Origin: Nocardioides alkalitolerans
GTDB lineage: Bacteria > Actinomycetota > Actinomycetes > Propionibacteriales > Nocardioidaceae
DNA length: 64,000 nt
Assembly: GCA_038184435.1 (NCBI GenBank)
Contig: CP116227.1
Location: 2,757,501-2,821,500, forward strand
Direction: 5' to 3'
Under the pieces are notes generated by a model. It was not told the origin of the DNA, searched no databases, and was given only the letters and a program-made list of their open reading frames with translations. Both the position numbers and the translations under genes were made by a program. Positions within the stretch are counted from its first letter, which is position 1. Each line of letters opens with the position of its first letter. Positions 1-6,941 of this stretch are shown piece by piece.

Positions 1-56
1 TGCCGCGCGGCGTCGACAGCGAGGCCGAGCGCGTCCTCGTGCCCGAGATGATCTAG
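1..56 (+). CDS. 3' end of an unidentified protein
   Basis: Only the last 17 codons are inside the window (frame from position 3, TAG at 54-56); the readable tail is PRGVDSEAERVLVPEMI. The stop codon overlaps that of the convergent sigma factor gene (TAG at 53-55 on the other strand), so the two genes meet tail to tail without a terminator between them. The fragment is too short to assign a family. It is called coding because the frame is open from the window edge and GC-biased like its neighbours. Confidence 0.45.
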   Translation, partial: PRGVDSEAERVLVPEMI

Positions 57-622
57 CGCCACCGCTCCATCCTCTCCGCCAGCGTGCGACGGCCGCGGTG
101 CAGATGACCGCGTACCGCTCCGACCGTGGTGTCCAGCGCCGCCGCGATCTCGTCGTACGACATGCCCTCGATCTCCCGGAGCAGCCATGCGGCGCGCTGG
201 TGCCACGGTAGTTCGTCCAGCGCATCCTGCAACGCCCGGAGCAGCTCGACGCGCTCGACGTGGCGCAGCGGGTTGTCCTCGGACGGCCGCGCCATGGCCG
301 AGAGCAGGTCGTCGTCGATGGGCGTCGGACGGCGGTGCCGGTTGAGGTCGGCGGCCCGGCGGTGCACCAGGCGGAACAGCCACGTGCGGAAGCTGGAGCG
401 ACCGGCGAAGGTGTCGAGGCCCTTCCACGCAGAGATCAGCGCCTCCTGCGTGACCTCCTTGGCGTCGGCGTCGCTGCCGCTCACCAGGCGCAGGGCGTAG
501 CGGTACATCCCGGGGCCGTGCCGGTCGACGAGCACGCCGAACGCCTCCTCGTCCCCCAGGCGCGCAGCACGGAGCAGCGCGTCGTCCGAAGCCCCGCCTC
601 TTTGCGGGCCGTGTGTGCTCAC
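53..622 (-). CDS. ECF-type RNA polymerase sigma factor
   Basis: A 189-residue sigma-70 family protein of the extracytoplasmic-function type. Region 2 (about residues 12-95) carries the YRYALRLVSG and EVTQEALISAWKGLDTF stretches; region 4 (about 125-185) carries ELPWHQRAAWLLREIEGMSY followed by a helix-turn-helix. I place the start at the GTG at 622 (VSTHGPQRGG); the upstream in-frame ATG at 676 would add a poorly conserved extension into the divergent promoter region. It is divergent from the Asp23/AmaP cluster (164 bp between starts), so it may control that cluster and itself, which is inference. No anti-sigma gene is next to it. Confidence 0.88.
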   Translation of the reverse strand: MSTHGPQRGGASDDALLRAARLGDEEAFGVLVDRHGPGMYRYALRLVSGSDADAKEVTQEALISAWKGLDTFAGRSSFRTWLFRLVHRRAADLNRHRRPTPIDDDLLSAMARPSEDNPLRHVERVELLRALQDALDELPWHQRAAWLLREIEGMSYDEIAAALDTTVGAVRGHLHRGRRTLAERMERWR

Positions 623-698
623 CCAGGCAGCGTGACGGGACCACCCAAAGCGGACTGCCGGTACCCGTTTCCACATCGCGCAGCAGTTGTCAATAGGG

Positions 699-712
699 GT
701 GACTCAGGTCAC
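699..712. promoter_or_regulatory. Palindrome in the sigma factor/Asp23 divergent promoter
   Basis: GTGAC-TCAG-GTCAC is a perfect 5-bp inverted repeat with a 4-bp centre, placed between the divergent starts at 622 and 786. Its position suits an operator acting on both genes. No regulator can be named. Confidence 0.4.
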
Positions 713-785
713 ACCAATCCGGCGTGACGAACCACCGGTACGACGCGACCAACCCATGTCCGACCTTGAACGAGAGGAACTCACC

Positions 786-1247
786 ATGACCGAGAAGCAG
801 GCCCCCAAGGCCCCCAGCACCACCGCCCTCGAGCAGCGCGGTAGCGGCACCCTCGCCTCCGAGGACGGCCGCACGTCGATCGCCGACACCGTCGTCTCGA
901 AGATCGCCGGCATCGCGACCCGCGAGATCAGCGGGGTCCACGACCTCGGCGGCGGCGCCGCCCGCGTCGTCGGCGCCCTCCGCGAGCGCATCCCCGGCTC
1001 GCGCACCAACCTGTCGCAGGGTGTCGCCGTGGAGGTGGGCGAGCGCCAGGCCGCCGTGGACATCGACATCGTCGCCGAGTACGGCGTCGCGATCGCCGAC
1101 CTCGCCGCCGCGGTCCGCCGCAACGTGATCGCGTCCGTCGAGCGCATGACGGGCCTCGAGGTCACCGAGGTCAACATCACGGTGCACGACGTCTACATCG
1201 AGGGTGCGGACGAGGACTCCGAGCCCAGCGCCCCGCGCGTCGAGTGA
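786..1247 (+). CDS. Asp23/Gls24 family envelope stress protein
   Basis: A 153-residue Asp23/Gls24 family protein. After a polar N-terminus (residues 1-35), the Asp23 domain fills about 36-145, with the family pattern VVSKIAGIATREISGV near the start and NVIASVERMTGLEVTEVNI near the end. Proteins of this family sit on the inner face of the membrane, held by AmaP, and respond to alkaline or envelope stress. The ATG at 786 is preceded by GAGAGG at the right distance, which is why I prefer it to the ATG at 756. It is the first gene of a run of co-oriented stress genes that continues to the AmaP and CsbD genes. Confidence 0.9.
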   Translation: MTEKQAPKAPSTTALEQRGSGTLASEDGRTSIADTVVSKIAGIATREISGVHDLGGGAARVVGALRERIPGSRTNLSQGVAVEVGERQAAVDIDIVAEYGVAIADLAAAVRRNVIASVERMTGLEVTEVNITVHDVYIEGADEDSEPSAPRVE

Positions 1248-1254
1248 GCGCGGC

Positions 1255-1569
1255 GTGACCCACGAACCGCCGGAGACCGCGGGAGAGCCCGAGGTCGACG
1301 TCGCCGACCAGGTCGCCGCGGCCGTGCTCGCGGTGCCGGGCGTCCACGCCCTGCACCCGGGCGCGTTCGGGGAGATCGCGACCTACCTCCCCGGCCGCCG
1401 TGTCGCCGGGGTCCGGGTCGCCGACGAGCGGTGCGAGGTCCACGTGGTGCTGCGGTGGCCGGCGCCCCTGGCGGCCACCACCGACGCCGTGCGTGCCGCG
1501 GTCCGCTCGGTCGTCCCGGGTCCCGTCGACGTGACCGTCGGTGACGTCGTCGACCCGGGGGCGGCCTGA
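1255..1569 (+). CDS. Small Asp23-like protein
   Basis: A 104-residue protein starting at GTG 1255, 7 bp after the preceding stop. Its fold pattern (DVADQVAAAVLAVPGVHALH, then strands VRVADERCEVHVVLRW and VDVTVGDVVDP) resembles a reduced Asp23 domain: a helix plus the short strands without the full C-terminal helix. It is probably a partner or paralogue of the adjacent Asp23 proteins. The function is unproven; identification rests on the pattern and on its place inside the cluster between two clear Asp23 genes. Confidence 0.7.
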   Translation: MTHEPPETAGEPEVDVADQVAAAVLAVPGVHALHPGAFGEIATYLPGRRVAGVRVADERCEVHVVLRWPAPLAATTDAVRAAVRSVVPGPVDVTVGDVVDPGAA

Positions 1570-1587
1570 GCGGCCTGTGGTGACCTC

Positions 1588-1944
1588 GTGGTGACCTCGC
1601 CTCCCTCCCCCGACCGACCGGATCCCGACCGGCTGCGCTCGCTGCGGCGCGCGGCGGCCCTCCGTCACCACCCCGACCGGGGCGGCGATCCGGAGGTGTT
1701 CGCCCGCGTCATGGCCGAGCTCGACCCGCGGCGCTCCGGCGCCACAGGGCCGGACGGTCCCGGTCGCGCGGAGGCCGGGCGGGCGGACCGCGCCTCGGTC
1801 CGCCCGCCCGCGGTCACCGTCGTCCCGAGCACGTGGGCCCGCACCACGCGGCCCCTGCGGCGACGCGGACGCACCGTCATCGCCCTCGTGCGGCAGCGAC
1901 TGCCGCGATCCGTCCCCGGCGCCCGGCGCTACGGGCGGCTCTGA
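1588..1944 (+). CDS. Small basic protein with a J-domain-like HPD fragment
   Basis: A 118-residue, Arg-rich protein with GTG start at 1588. Residues about 12-45 read like helices II-III of a DnaJ J-domain around the HPD loop (RRAAALRHHPDRGGDPEVF). The rest (46-118) is low-complexity Gly/Ala/Arg sequence without membrane segments. A full J-domain is about 70 residues, so this is at best half of one: helix I and part of helix IV cannot be seen. It lies between Asp23-type genes. It may recruit or mimic an Hsp70 partner, or the resemblance may be fortuitous. Confidence 0.55.
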   Translation: MVTSPPSPDRPDPDRLRSLRRAAALRHHPDRGGDPEVFARVMAELDPRRSGATGPDGPGRAEAGRADRASVRPPAVTVVPSTWARTTRPLRRRGRTVIALVRQRLPRSVPGARRYGRL

Positions 1945-1980
1945 CCACCCGTCCCTTCCATTCCCCCAGGAGATCCCACC

Positions 1981-2157
1981 ATGACCACCTCGAGCCTCGG
2001 CCTCGTCGCCGGCCTGCTGCTGACCCTCGCTGTCACCACCGGCGGCTTCCTCGGCCTGCTCCTCGCCATCGTCCTCGGCGGCGGCGGCTACCTGATCGGC
2101 GGCCACGTCGACGGGCAGTTCGACCTCGGCGCCATCCTGCGAGGACGTCGTGACTGA
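1981..2157 (+). CDS. DUF2273 small integral membrane protein
   Basis: A 58-residue membrane protein starting at ATG 1981, preceded by AGGAG. It has one long hydrophobic stretch (roughly residues 6-45, GLVAGLLLTLAVTTGGFLGL and following) able to form two close membrane helices. The C-terminus FDLGAILRGRRD is typical of DUF2273 proteins, which are found with Asp23 and AmaP in Firmicutes and actinobacteria. The stop codon overlaps the GTG start of the next Asp23 gene (2150-2157), so the two are probably translationally coupled. It likely helps anchor the Asp23 complex at the membrane. Confidence 0.82.
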   Translation: MTTSSLGLVAGLLLTLAVTTGGFLGLLLAIVLGGGGYLIGGHVDGQFDLGAILRGRRD

Positions 2158-2515
2158 CGCCGCGACCGTCGACGCCGCCGACCGGGGCACCCTCGAGGTC
2201 CGCACCAAGGCCATCCGCACGCTCGTGGAGCAGGCGGCCCTGGAGACCCCGGGCACCGTGGCCCACCGTGCCGGTCTGGCCCGGCTCACCGGGCAGGGCC
2301 GCACCACCGTCGAGATGCACGGCCGGAGCGCCCGGGTCACCACCGACGTGGCCTGCGTCTGGCCCTGCGCCGTCACGCAGATCGCCGTCGAGGTGCGTGA
2401 CCGCATCCGGGACCTGGCGGCCCGCTACTCCGGTGTCCACATCAGCTCGGTCGACGTGACCGTGCACGTCGTCTCCCCCGGCGACACCGACCAACCGCGA
2501 AGGAGGGTGGAATGA
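2150..2515 (+). CDS. Asp23/Gls24 family protein
   Basis: A 121-residue second Asp23-type protein starting at GTG 2150 inside the end of the DUF2273 gene. The domain covers about residues 12-112 with IRTLVEQAALETPGTVAHRA at the start and RIRDLAARYSGVHISSVDVT at the end; DVACVWPCAVTQIAVEVRDR forms the central strand and helix. Its own stop overlaps the next ATG (ATGA at 2512-2515). Two different Asp23 proteins in one cluster suggest a hetero-oligomeric layer under the membrane, which is inference. Confidence 0.85.
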   Translation: MTDAATVDAADRGTLEVRTKAIRTLVEQAALETPGTVAHRAGLARLTGQGRTTVEMHGRSARVTTDVACVWPCAVTQIAVEVRDRIRDLAARYSGVHISSVDVTVHVVSPGDTDQPRRRVE

Positions 2516-3081
2516 GCACGACAGGAAACCTGCCGACCCCTGTGAAGGCGGCACCGCGCTCGCTGCCCGCGTCCAGCATCGTGGCCGTCCTGGTCGCGCT
2601 GGCACTGGTGGCCCTGGCCGTCGTCGCCGGCCACGATCTCGCGGCGCGCCAGGGTTGGATCTCCGGCCAGGACAGCTGGCTGACCCCGGCCGTGGAGGCG
2701 CTGGACGGGTTGACGGCGAGCGTCGCCGTGCTCGTCGGAGCCGCCGCGCTCGGTGTGCTCGGCCTGGTGCTGGCCCTGCTGGCCTTCGCCCCGGCGCGCA
2801 CCTCCCACGTGCGGAGCGCGGCCCGTGTCGACGGTGCCGCCCTCGACCTCTGGGTCTCCCCCGCGGCCGTTGCCGCGGTGGCCCGCAACGCCGCCGACCG
2901 CGCCCCGGGCGTGGTCGCCGCCGAGACGGTGCGCGTGTCCCGCCGCCGCATCCGGATCGCCGTCACGACCCAGCGCGACGCCGGCCCCGTCCGCGAGGCG
3001 GCGAGCAACGCCGCCCGCCAGGCCGTGGGTTCCCTGTCCACCGCACGCATCGACGTCGTCACGAAGGAGCTGCCGCGATGA
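2512..3081 (+). CDS. DUF6286 membrane protein
   Basis: A 189-residue protein with two predicted membrane helices (about 21-42, SIVAVLVALALVALAVVAGH; and 70-92, ASVAVLVGAAALGVLGLVLA) separated by a short extracytoplasmic loop with WISGQDSWLTPAVEALDG. A soluble alpha/beta domain follows (residues 100-189), ending in RIDVVTKELPR. This layout matches the DUF6286 proteins that accompany Asp23 genes in actinobacteria. It starts at the ATGA overlap with the preceding gene, and its stop overlaps the AmaP start (3078). It likely forms part of the membrane anchor for Asp23. Confidence 0.78.
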   Translation: MSTTGNLPTPVKAAPRSLPASSIVAVLVALALVALAVVAGHDLAARQGWISGQDSWLTPAVEALDGLTASVAVLVGAAALGVLGLVLALLAFAPARTSHVRSAARVDGAALDLWVSPAAVAAVARNAADRAPGVVAAETVRVSRRRIRIAVTTQRDAGPVREAASNAARQAVGSLSTARIDVVTKELPR

Positions 3082-3662
3082 CCTCCCGTCTCCGCCTCCT
3101 CGACCGCACCGTCTGCCTGGTGCTCGGCCTGGCCCTCGTCGCGCTCGCCCTGCTGGCCTTCGACTGGCGCTACGGCGTCGTCGGTTCCTACGCCGACGCG
3201 CTGAGCACCAGCGCCGCCGTCGACGTCGTCGAGAGCGGCTGGTGGCCGTGGGCCTTCGCCGCCGGCGCGCTCGTGCTGGCGCTGCTCGCGCTCGCCTGGC
3301 TGCTGGCGCACCTGCGTCGCCCCGGCCCCGGCAGCGAGCGTCTCGACGCCAGCGACCCCACGGGCCGCCTCGAGGTCGACCTGCGCTCGGCCGCCTCGGC
3401 CGTCGCCGACCGCTTCGCCGAGCTGGCCCCCGTCGTCCACGTCCGTGGCACGACCGAGCAGCGCGGCCGGCACGTGCTCCTCGTGGTCCACGGCCACGTC
3501 GACCCCGCCGCCGACGCCGACGCCCTCGCTCACGCGACAGCGACCTGCACCCGCGAGGTGGCGGCCGCCTTCCCCGACGACGACGTGCTGTTCCGCGTCG
3601 TCCTCGAGTCCCCGCGACGCCGCCGTCTCGGCGGAGGCGACGACCGGGTCCGGGTCCGCTGA
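3078..3662 (+). CDS. amaP: Alkaline shock response membrane anchor protein AmaP
   Basis: A 194-residue AmaP-type protein. It has two N-terminal membrane helices (about 9-27, TVCLVLGLALVALALLAFDW; and 52-74, WPWAFAAGALVLALLALAWL) followed by a cytoplasmic domain (85-194). AmaP tethers Asp23 to the membrane in Staphylococcus. The ATG at 3078 overlaps the stop of the DUF6286 gene; an open frame further upstream lies inside that gene and was not used. This is the last gene of the tightly overlapping series 1981-3662; the csbD-like gene follows after 72 bp. Confidence 0.8.
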   Translation: MTSRLRLLDRTVCLVLGLALVALALLAFDWRYGVVGSYADALSTSAAVDVVESGWWPWAFAAGALVLALLALAWLLAHLRRPGPGSERLDASDPTGRLEVDLRSAASAVADRFAELAPVVHVRGTTEQRGRHVLLVVHGHVDPAADADALAHATATCTREVAAAFPDDDVLFRVVLESPRRRRLGGGDDRVRVR

Positions 3663-3734
3663 CGGACCCCCGCACACGTCCGCGCGACCGCGCGGCACGA
3701 CCACCACCACGCACCACCTGAGAGGAGCACCATC

Positions 3735-3908
3735 ATGGGTATCGCTGACAAGGCCAAGAACGCCGCCGAGGACCTCAAGGGCAAGGCCAAGGAGGCCGTC
3801 GGTGACGTCACCGGCAACGACGAGCTGAAGGCCGAGGGCAAGGCCGACCAGACCAAGTCGTCCGCCAAGAAGGCCGGCGAGAACGTCAAGGACGCCTTCA
3901 AGGGCTGA
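3735..3908 (+). CDS. CsbD family stress protein
   Basis: A 57-residue, Lys/Ala/Glu-rich, highly charged protein that is almost all CsbD domain: MGIADKAKNAAEDLKGKAKE, then a VGDVTGNDELKAEGKADQ stretch and a Lys-rich tail. CsbD proteins are small general-stress proteins, often under alternative sigma factors; their biochemical role is unknown. The start at ATG 3735 has GAGAGG-type Shine-Dalgarno sequence (AGAGGAG at 3721-3727). It is followed by a strong hairpin terminator (3928-3963), so it probably ends the envelope-stress transcription unit. Confidence 0.93.
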   Translation: MGIADKAKNAAEDLKGKAKEAVGDVTGNDELKAEGKADQTKSSAKKAGENVKDAFKG

Positions 3909-3927
3909 TCCCTGCATCTCCCCGACG

Positions 3928-3963
3928 AGCGGGTCGGGCGGCCTCGGGGCCGCCCGGCCCGCT
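3928..3963 (+). terminator. Strong hairpin terminator after the CsbD gene
   Basis: A 16-bp stem containing one G-T pair and closed by a 4-nt TCGG loop (stem arms 3928-3943 and 3948-3963; core CGGGCGGCC/GGCCGCCCG). A pyrimidine-rich stretch, CCGTCTCTCC, follows instead of a run of T, as is common in GC-rich actinobacteria. Confidence 0.8.
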
Positions 3964-3998
3964 CCGTCTCTCCCCGCACCCGACGAGAGGACCGCACC

Positions 3999-4988
3999 AT
4001 GGCACGGCTGGTCGAACGCATCGACGCCTTCCAGCGCCGCCGCCGGGCCGTCGGCCTGCCCCTCGGTGTCGTCTACAAGTTCGTCGACGACACCGGCCCC
4101 CACCTCGCGGCCCTCATCACCTACTACGGGTTCATCTCCCTCTTCCCGCTCCTGCTGCTCGGGTCGACCGTCCTGGGCATCGTGCTCGACGGGAACCCCG
4201 AGCTGCAGGCCCGGATCATCGAGTCCGCGATGGCCCAGGTGCCGGGCCTCCAACAGGACCTCGCCCAGCCCGAGGGCCTCGGCGGCGGCGTCGCCGGCGT
4301 CGTCATCGGCGCCCTCGGCGCCCTGTACGGCGCGTCCGGCGTCGGCCAGGCCGTGCAGAACGCGTCCAACACCGCGTGGGCCGTGCCCCGGCACCAGCGG
4401 CCGAACCCCGTCACGTCCCGGGTCCGCAGCGCCGGGCTCGCCGCCCTCATCGGGCTCAACGTCGTCGGCACCACCGGGGTGGCCGGCCTCATCGGCTCCG
4501 CCGCCTTCCTCGGCCCGCTCGGGAGCGTGCTCGTGCTGGTGGCCACCCTCGCCGTCCACGTCGCGACGTTCGCGAGCGTGTTCCGGCTGTCCGCGGCGCG
4601 GTCCCTCGACTGGCGCACCGTGCTGCCCGGCTCCGTCCTCGCGGGCGTGGCGTGGCTCGGGCTGCAGTACGTCGGCGTCGCCTACGTCGGCCGGTACGTC
4701 GCGTCGGGCTCGGTGACGAACGGCGTCTTCGCCGTGGTCCTGGGCCTCCTCGCCTTCCTCTACCTCGCGGCCGTGCTCGTGGTCGTCGCCATCGAGCTCA
4801 ACGTGGTGCTCGCGGAGCGGCTCTACCCACGCTCCCTCCTCACGCCGTTCACCGACGACGTGGAGCTGACGGAGGCCGACGAGCAGACCTACGAGGAGAT
4901 GGCGAAGGCCCAGGCGCTCAAGGGGTTCCAGCGCATCGAGGTGGAGTTCGACCCGCACGAGCGCGACCGTGCGGAGGATGGCGGATGA
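3999..4988 (+). CDS. YihY/BrkB family inner membrane protein
   Basis: A 329-residue YihY/virulence factor BrkB family protein with about six membrane helices between residues 35 and 270, including ALITYYGFISLFPLLLLGST near the N-terminus and VFAVVLGLLAFLYLAAVLVV near the end. The family signature of a Tyr/Phe-rich first helix followed by an LxxR-type loop is present. It ends in a charged cytoplasmic tail (residues 275-329). Members are often annotated as ribonuclease BN, which is an old misassignment; the real function is unknown. GAGAGG (3985-3990) precedes the ATG. Co-oriented with the stress cluster but separated from it by a terminator. Confidence 0.9.
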   Translation: MARLVERIDAFQRRRRAVGLPLGVVYKFVDDTGPHLAALITYYGFISLFPLLLLGSTVLGIVLDGNPELQARIIESAMAQVPGLQQDLAQPEGLGGGVAGVVIGALGALYGASGVGQAVQNASNTAWAVPRHQRPNPVTSRVRSAGLAALIGLNVVGTTGVAGLIGSAAFLGPLGSVLVLVATLAVHVATFASVFRLSAARSLDWRTVLPGSVLAGVAWLGLQYVGVAYVGRYVASGSVTNGVFAVVLGLLAFLYLAAVLVVVAIELNVVLAERLYPRSLLTPFTDDVELTEADEQTYEEMAKAQALKGFQRIEVEFDPHERDRAEDGG

Positions 4989-5739
4989 TGGGGGCGTGAT
5001 GCCTCCAGACGCGCTGCGTCGTGCCGTCGCCGACGCCGCCCAGGACATGCAGGCGGGCCGTGGGCGCGCCGAGACCGTCCAGGTCGCCGCCGATGCGGTG
5101 CGCCACCTCGTCGCGGGCTGCGACATCGCGGCGATCTCGGTGCTGACCCGCGACGGTCTCGACAACGTGGTCTGCTCGCCGGAGTCGGCGGGAGCCCCCG
5201 GTCACCCGGAGCCCGGCGACGGCCAGGACGCGCGCAGCGGGGTCCAGCTCGTCGACGACCTGCAGTACGACATCCGCCAGGGCCCGTGCCACGAGGCGAT
5301 GACGCTGCTGGAGACCGTGCACAGCCCGGACATGGCGCAGGAGGCCCGGTGGTCGGGCTGGGCGCCGACCGCCGTGCGCGAGCTCGGGATGCACAGCGTG
5401 GTCAGCCACCCGCTGCGCTCCGGCGGCAAGGTGCTCGGCGTGCTCAAGGTGTACGGCGCGCGCACCGCCGCCTTCACCACCGACGACATCGAGCTGGTCG
5501 CCACGTTCGCGGCCCACGTGAGCGTGGCCATCGCGGCGGCGACCGAGGTCGAGCAGCTGGGCGACGCGCTCGACTCCCGCACGCTCATCGGGCAGGCGAC
5601 CGGGCTGCTGATGGCGACCTACGACCTGCCGCCCGACGCCGCGTTCGCGGCCCTGGCGCGCTCGTCGCAGACGACGAACACCAAGCTGCGGGACCTCGCC
5701 GCCGAGGTGGTGCGCACGCGCCGGCTGCCGTCGTCGTGA
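4978..5739 (+). CDS. GAF and ANTAR domain RNA-binding antiterminator
   Basis: A 253-residue regulator. The N-terminal GAF domain (about 30-165, with DIAAISVLTRDGLDNVV and HSVVSHPLRSGGKVLGVLKV) senses a ligand or a redox cue. The C-terminal ANTAR domain (about 185-245) shows ALDSRTLIGQATGLLMATYD and the conserved tail NTKLRDLAAEVV; ANTAR domains bind dual hairpins in nascent RNA and prevent termination. The exact start is uncertain: GTG 4969, ATG 4978 and ATG 4999 are all in frame, and the first two overlap the YihY gene. Its stop overlaps the start of the flavoprotein gene (GTGA, 5736-5739). The RNA target is unknown. Confidence 0.9.
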   Translation: MADDGGVMPPDALRRAVADAAQDMQAGRGRAETVQVAADAVRHLVAGCDIAAISVLTRDGLDNVVCSPESAGAPGHPEPGDGQDARSGVQLVDDLQYDIRQGPCHEAMTLLETVHSPDMAQEARWSGWAPTAVRELGMHSVVSHPLRSGGKVLGVLKVYGARTAAFTTDDIELVATFAAHVSVAIAAATEVEQLGDALDSRTLIGQATGLLMATYDLPPDAAFAALARSSQTTNTKLRDLAAEVVRTRRLPSS

Positions 5740-6938
5740 CCGCGCCGCGCGGGACCGACCACGAGGTCGTCGTCGTGGGCGGCGGCAACGCGGGCATCTC
5801 GCTGGCCGCGCGGCTGCTGCGCCGCGGGGTCCGCGACGTCGCCCTCGTCGAGCCGCGGCCGGTGCACCACTACCGACCGCTCCTCAACTACGTCGGAGCC
5901 GGTCTCGCCGGCATGGCGGCGCTGGAGCGGCCGACCCGCAGCCTCGTGCCGGAGGGCTGCACCCTCCTCCCCGACCGCGTCACCGCGGTCGACCCCGGGG
6001 AGGCCGACGGCCCCGCCACGGTGCGGACGGCCGGCGGGCGGGTGCTGCGCGCCCGGACGCTCGTGCTCTGCCCCGGCCTCGGGGAGGACTGGGAGGCCAC
6101 GCCAGGGTTGGCCGCGGCGTACGCCGAGGGGTGGGCCGCCTCCACCTTCGTGGGCGAGGAGGCACCCCGCGTCTGGCCGGCGCTGCGCGACCTCACGGCC
6201 GGTCGTGTCCTCTTCTCGGTGCCGCCCGAGCCCGCGCCCTGCGGCCCGACCGCGCTCAAGCCGCTGCTGATGGCGTGCGACCACTGGCGGCGCCGCGGCG
6301 TCCTGCACCGGCTCGACGTGACCCTCGTGCTGCCGTATGACGCGGCGCTCGGCGTGGCCGGCCCCGACCGCCACATCGAGGACGCGTTCGCGTCGTACGG
6401 GGTGCGGGTGCTGCGCGGCGCGCAGGTGCGGCGTCTCGCCGACCGGTCGGTCACGGTCTCGACCCCCGGCGGCGAGCGGACGGCCGAGGACCTGGCGTTC
6501 GCCCACGTGGTGCCGCACTACCGAGCGCCGCGATGGGTCGCCGAGGCCGGGCTGGCCGGGGACACGGCGGCCGGTCTCGTCGACGTGGACCCGGAGACGA
6601 TGCGTCACCGGCGCCACCCCGCGGTGTGGGCGCTCGGCGACGTGGCCGACCTGCGCACCCGCCCGTCGGGCGGCGCGCTGCGCCGCCAGGTGGACGTGCT
6701 GGCGGACCGGCTGACGTCGGCCCCGGGCGCCGACGGTCCCCGGTACGACGGCTACACCGTCATGCCGATCACCGTCGACCGGCGACGGCTCATGCTCGTG
6801 GAGGTCGACCGGGACGGCCGGCCCGCACCCACGGTGCCCTTCCCGGACCTGACGCGCCCGCGGCGCTCGACGTGGCTCGTCGACCGCTACGGGCTGCCCC
6901 AGGTCTACTTCCGGCGCATCCTGCGCGGCCGGGTCTGA
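5736..6938 (+). CDS. SQR-like FAD-dependent oxidoreductase
   Basis: A 400-residue flavoprotein starting at GTG 5736. The FAD-binding Rossmann motif is EVVVVGGGNAGISLAARLL near residue 10. The overall pattern follows sulfide:quinone oxidoreductase: PAPCGPTALKPLLMACDHW in the middle, a GDVADLRTRPSGGALRRQ segment, and a C-terminal YDGYTVMPITVDRRRLMLVE stretch like that of type II SQR. The first catalytic Cys position (PAPC) is kept. The second, normally in GDCxN, is Val here, so sulfide oxidation is doubtful; another quinone- or NAD-linked substrate is possible. It is translationally coupled to the GAF-ANTAR gene and convergent with recQ, 3 bp away. Confidence 0.82.
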   Translation: MTAPRGTDHEVVVVGGGNAGISLAARLLRRGVRDVALVEPRPVHHYRPLLNYVGAGLAGMAALERPTRSLVPEGCTLLPDRVTAVDPGEADGPATVRTAGGRVLRARTLVLCPGLGEDWEATPGLAAAYAEGWAASTFVGEEAPRVWPALRDLTAGRVLFSVPPEPAPCGPTALKPLLMACDHWRRRGVLHRLDVTLVLPYDAALGVAGPDRHIEDAFASYGVRVLRGAQVRRLADRSVTVSTPGGERTAEDLAFAHVVPHYRAPRWVAEAGLAGDTAAGLVDVDPETMRHRRHPAVWALGDVADLRTRPSGGALRRQVDVLADRLTSAPGADGPRYDGYTVMPITVDRRRLMLVEVDRDGRPAPTVPFPDLTRPRRSTWLVDRYGLPQVYFRRILRGRV

Positions 6939-6941
6939 CGC

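Noticed and set aside
3999..4988. Ribonuclease BN
   Set aside because: An old name for YihY-type membrane proteins; there are no nuclease residues.
2442..5165. A 907-codon open frame on the minus strand opposite the AmaP/CsbD/YihY genes
   Set aside because: It is antisense to clear genes, has a low-complexity Gly/Asp/Glu-rich composition and no motif; such frames are common in very GC-rich DNA.
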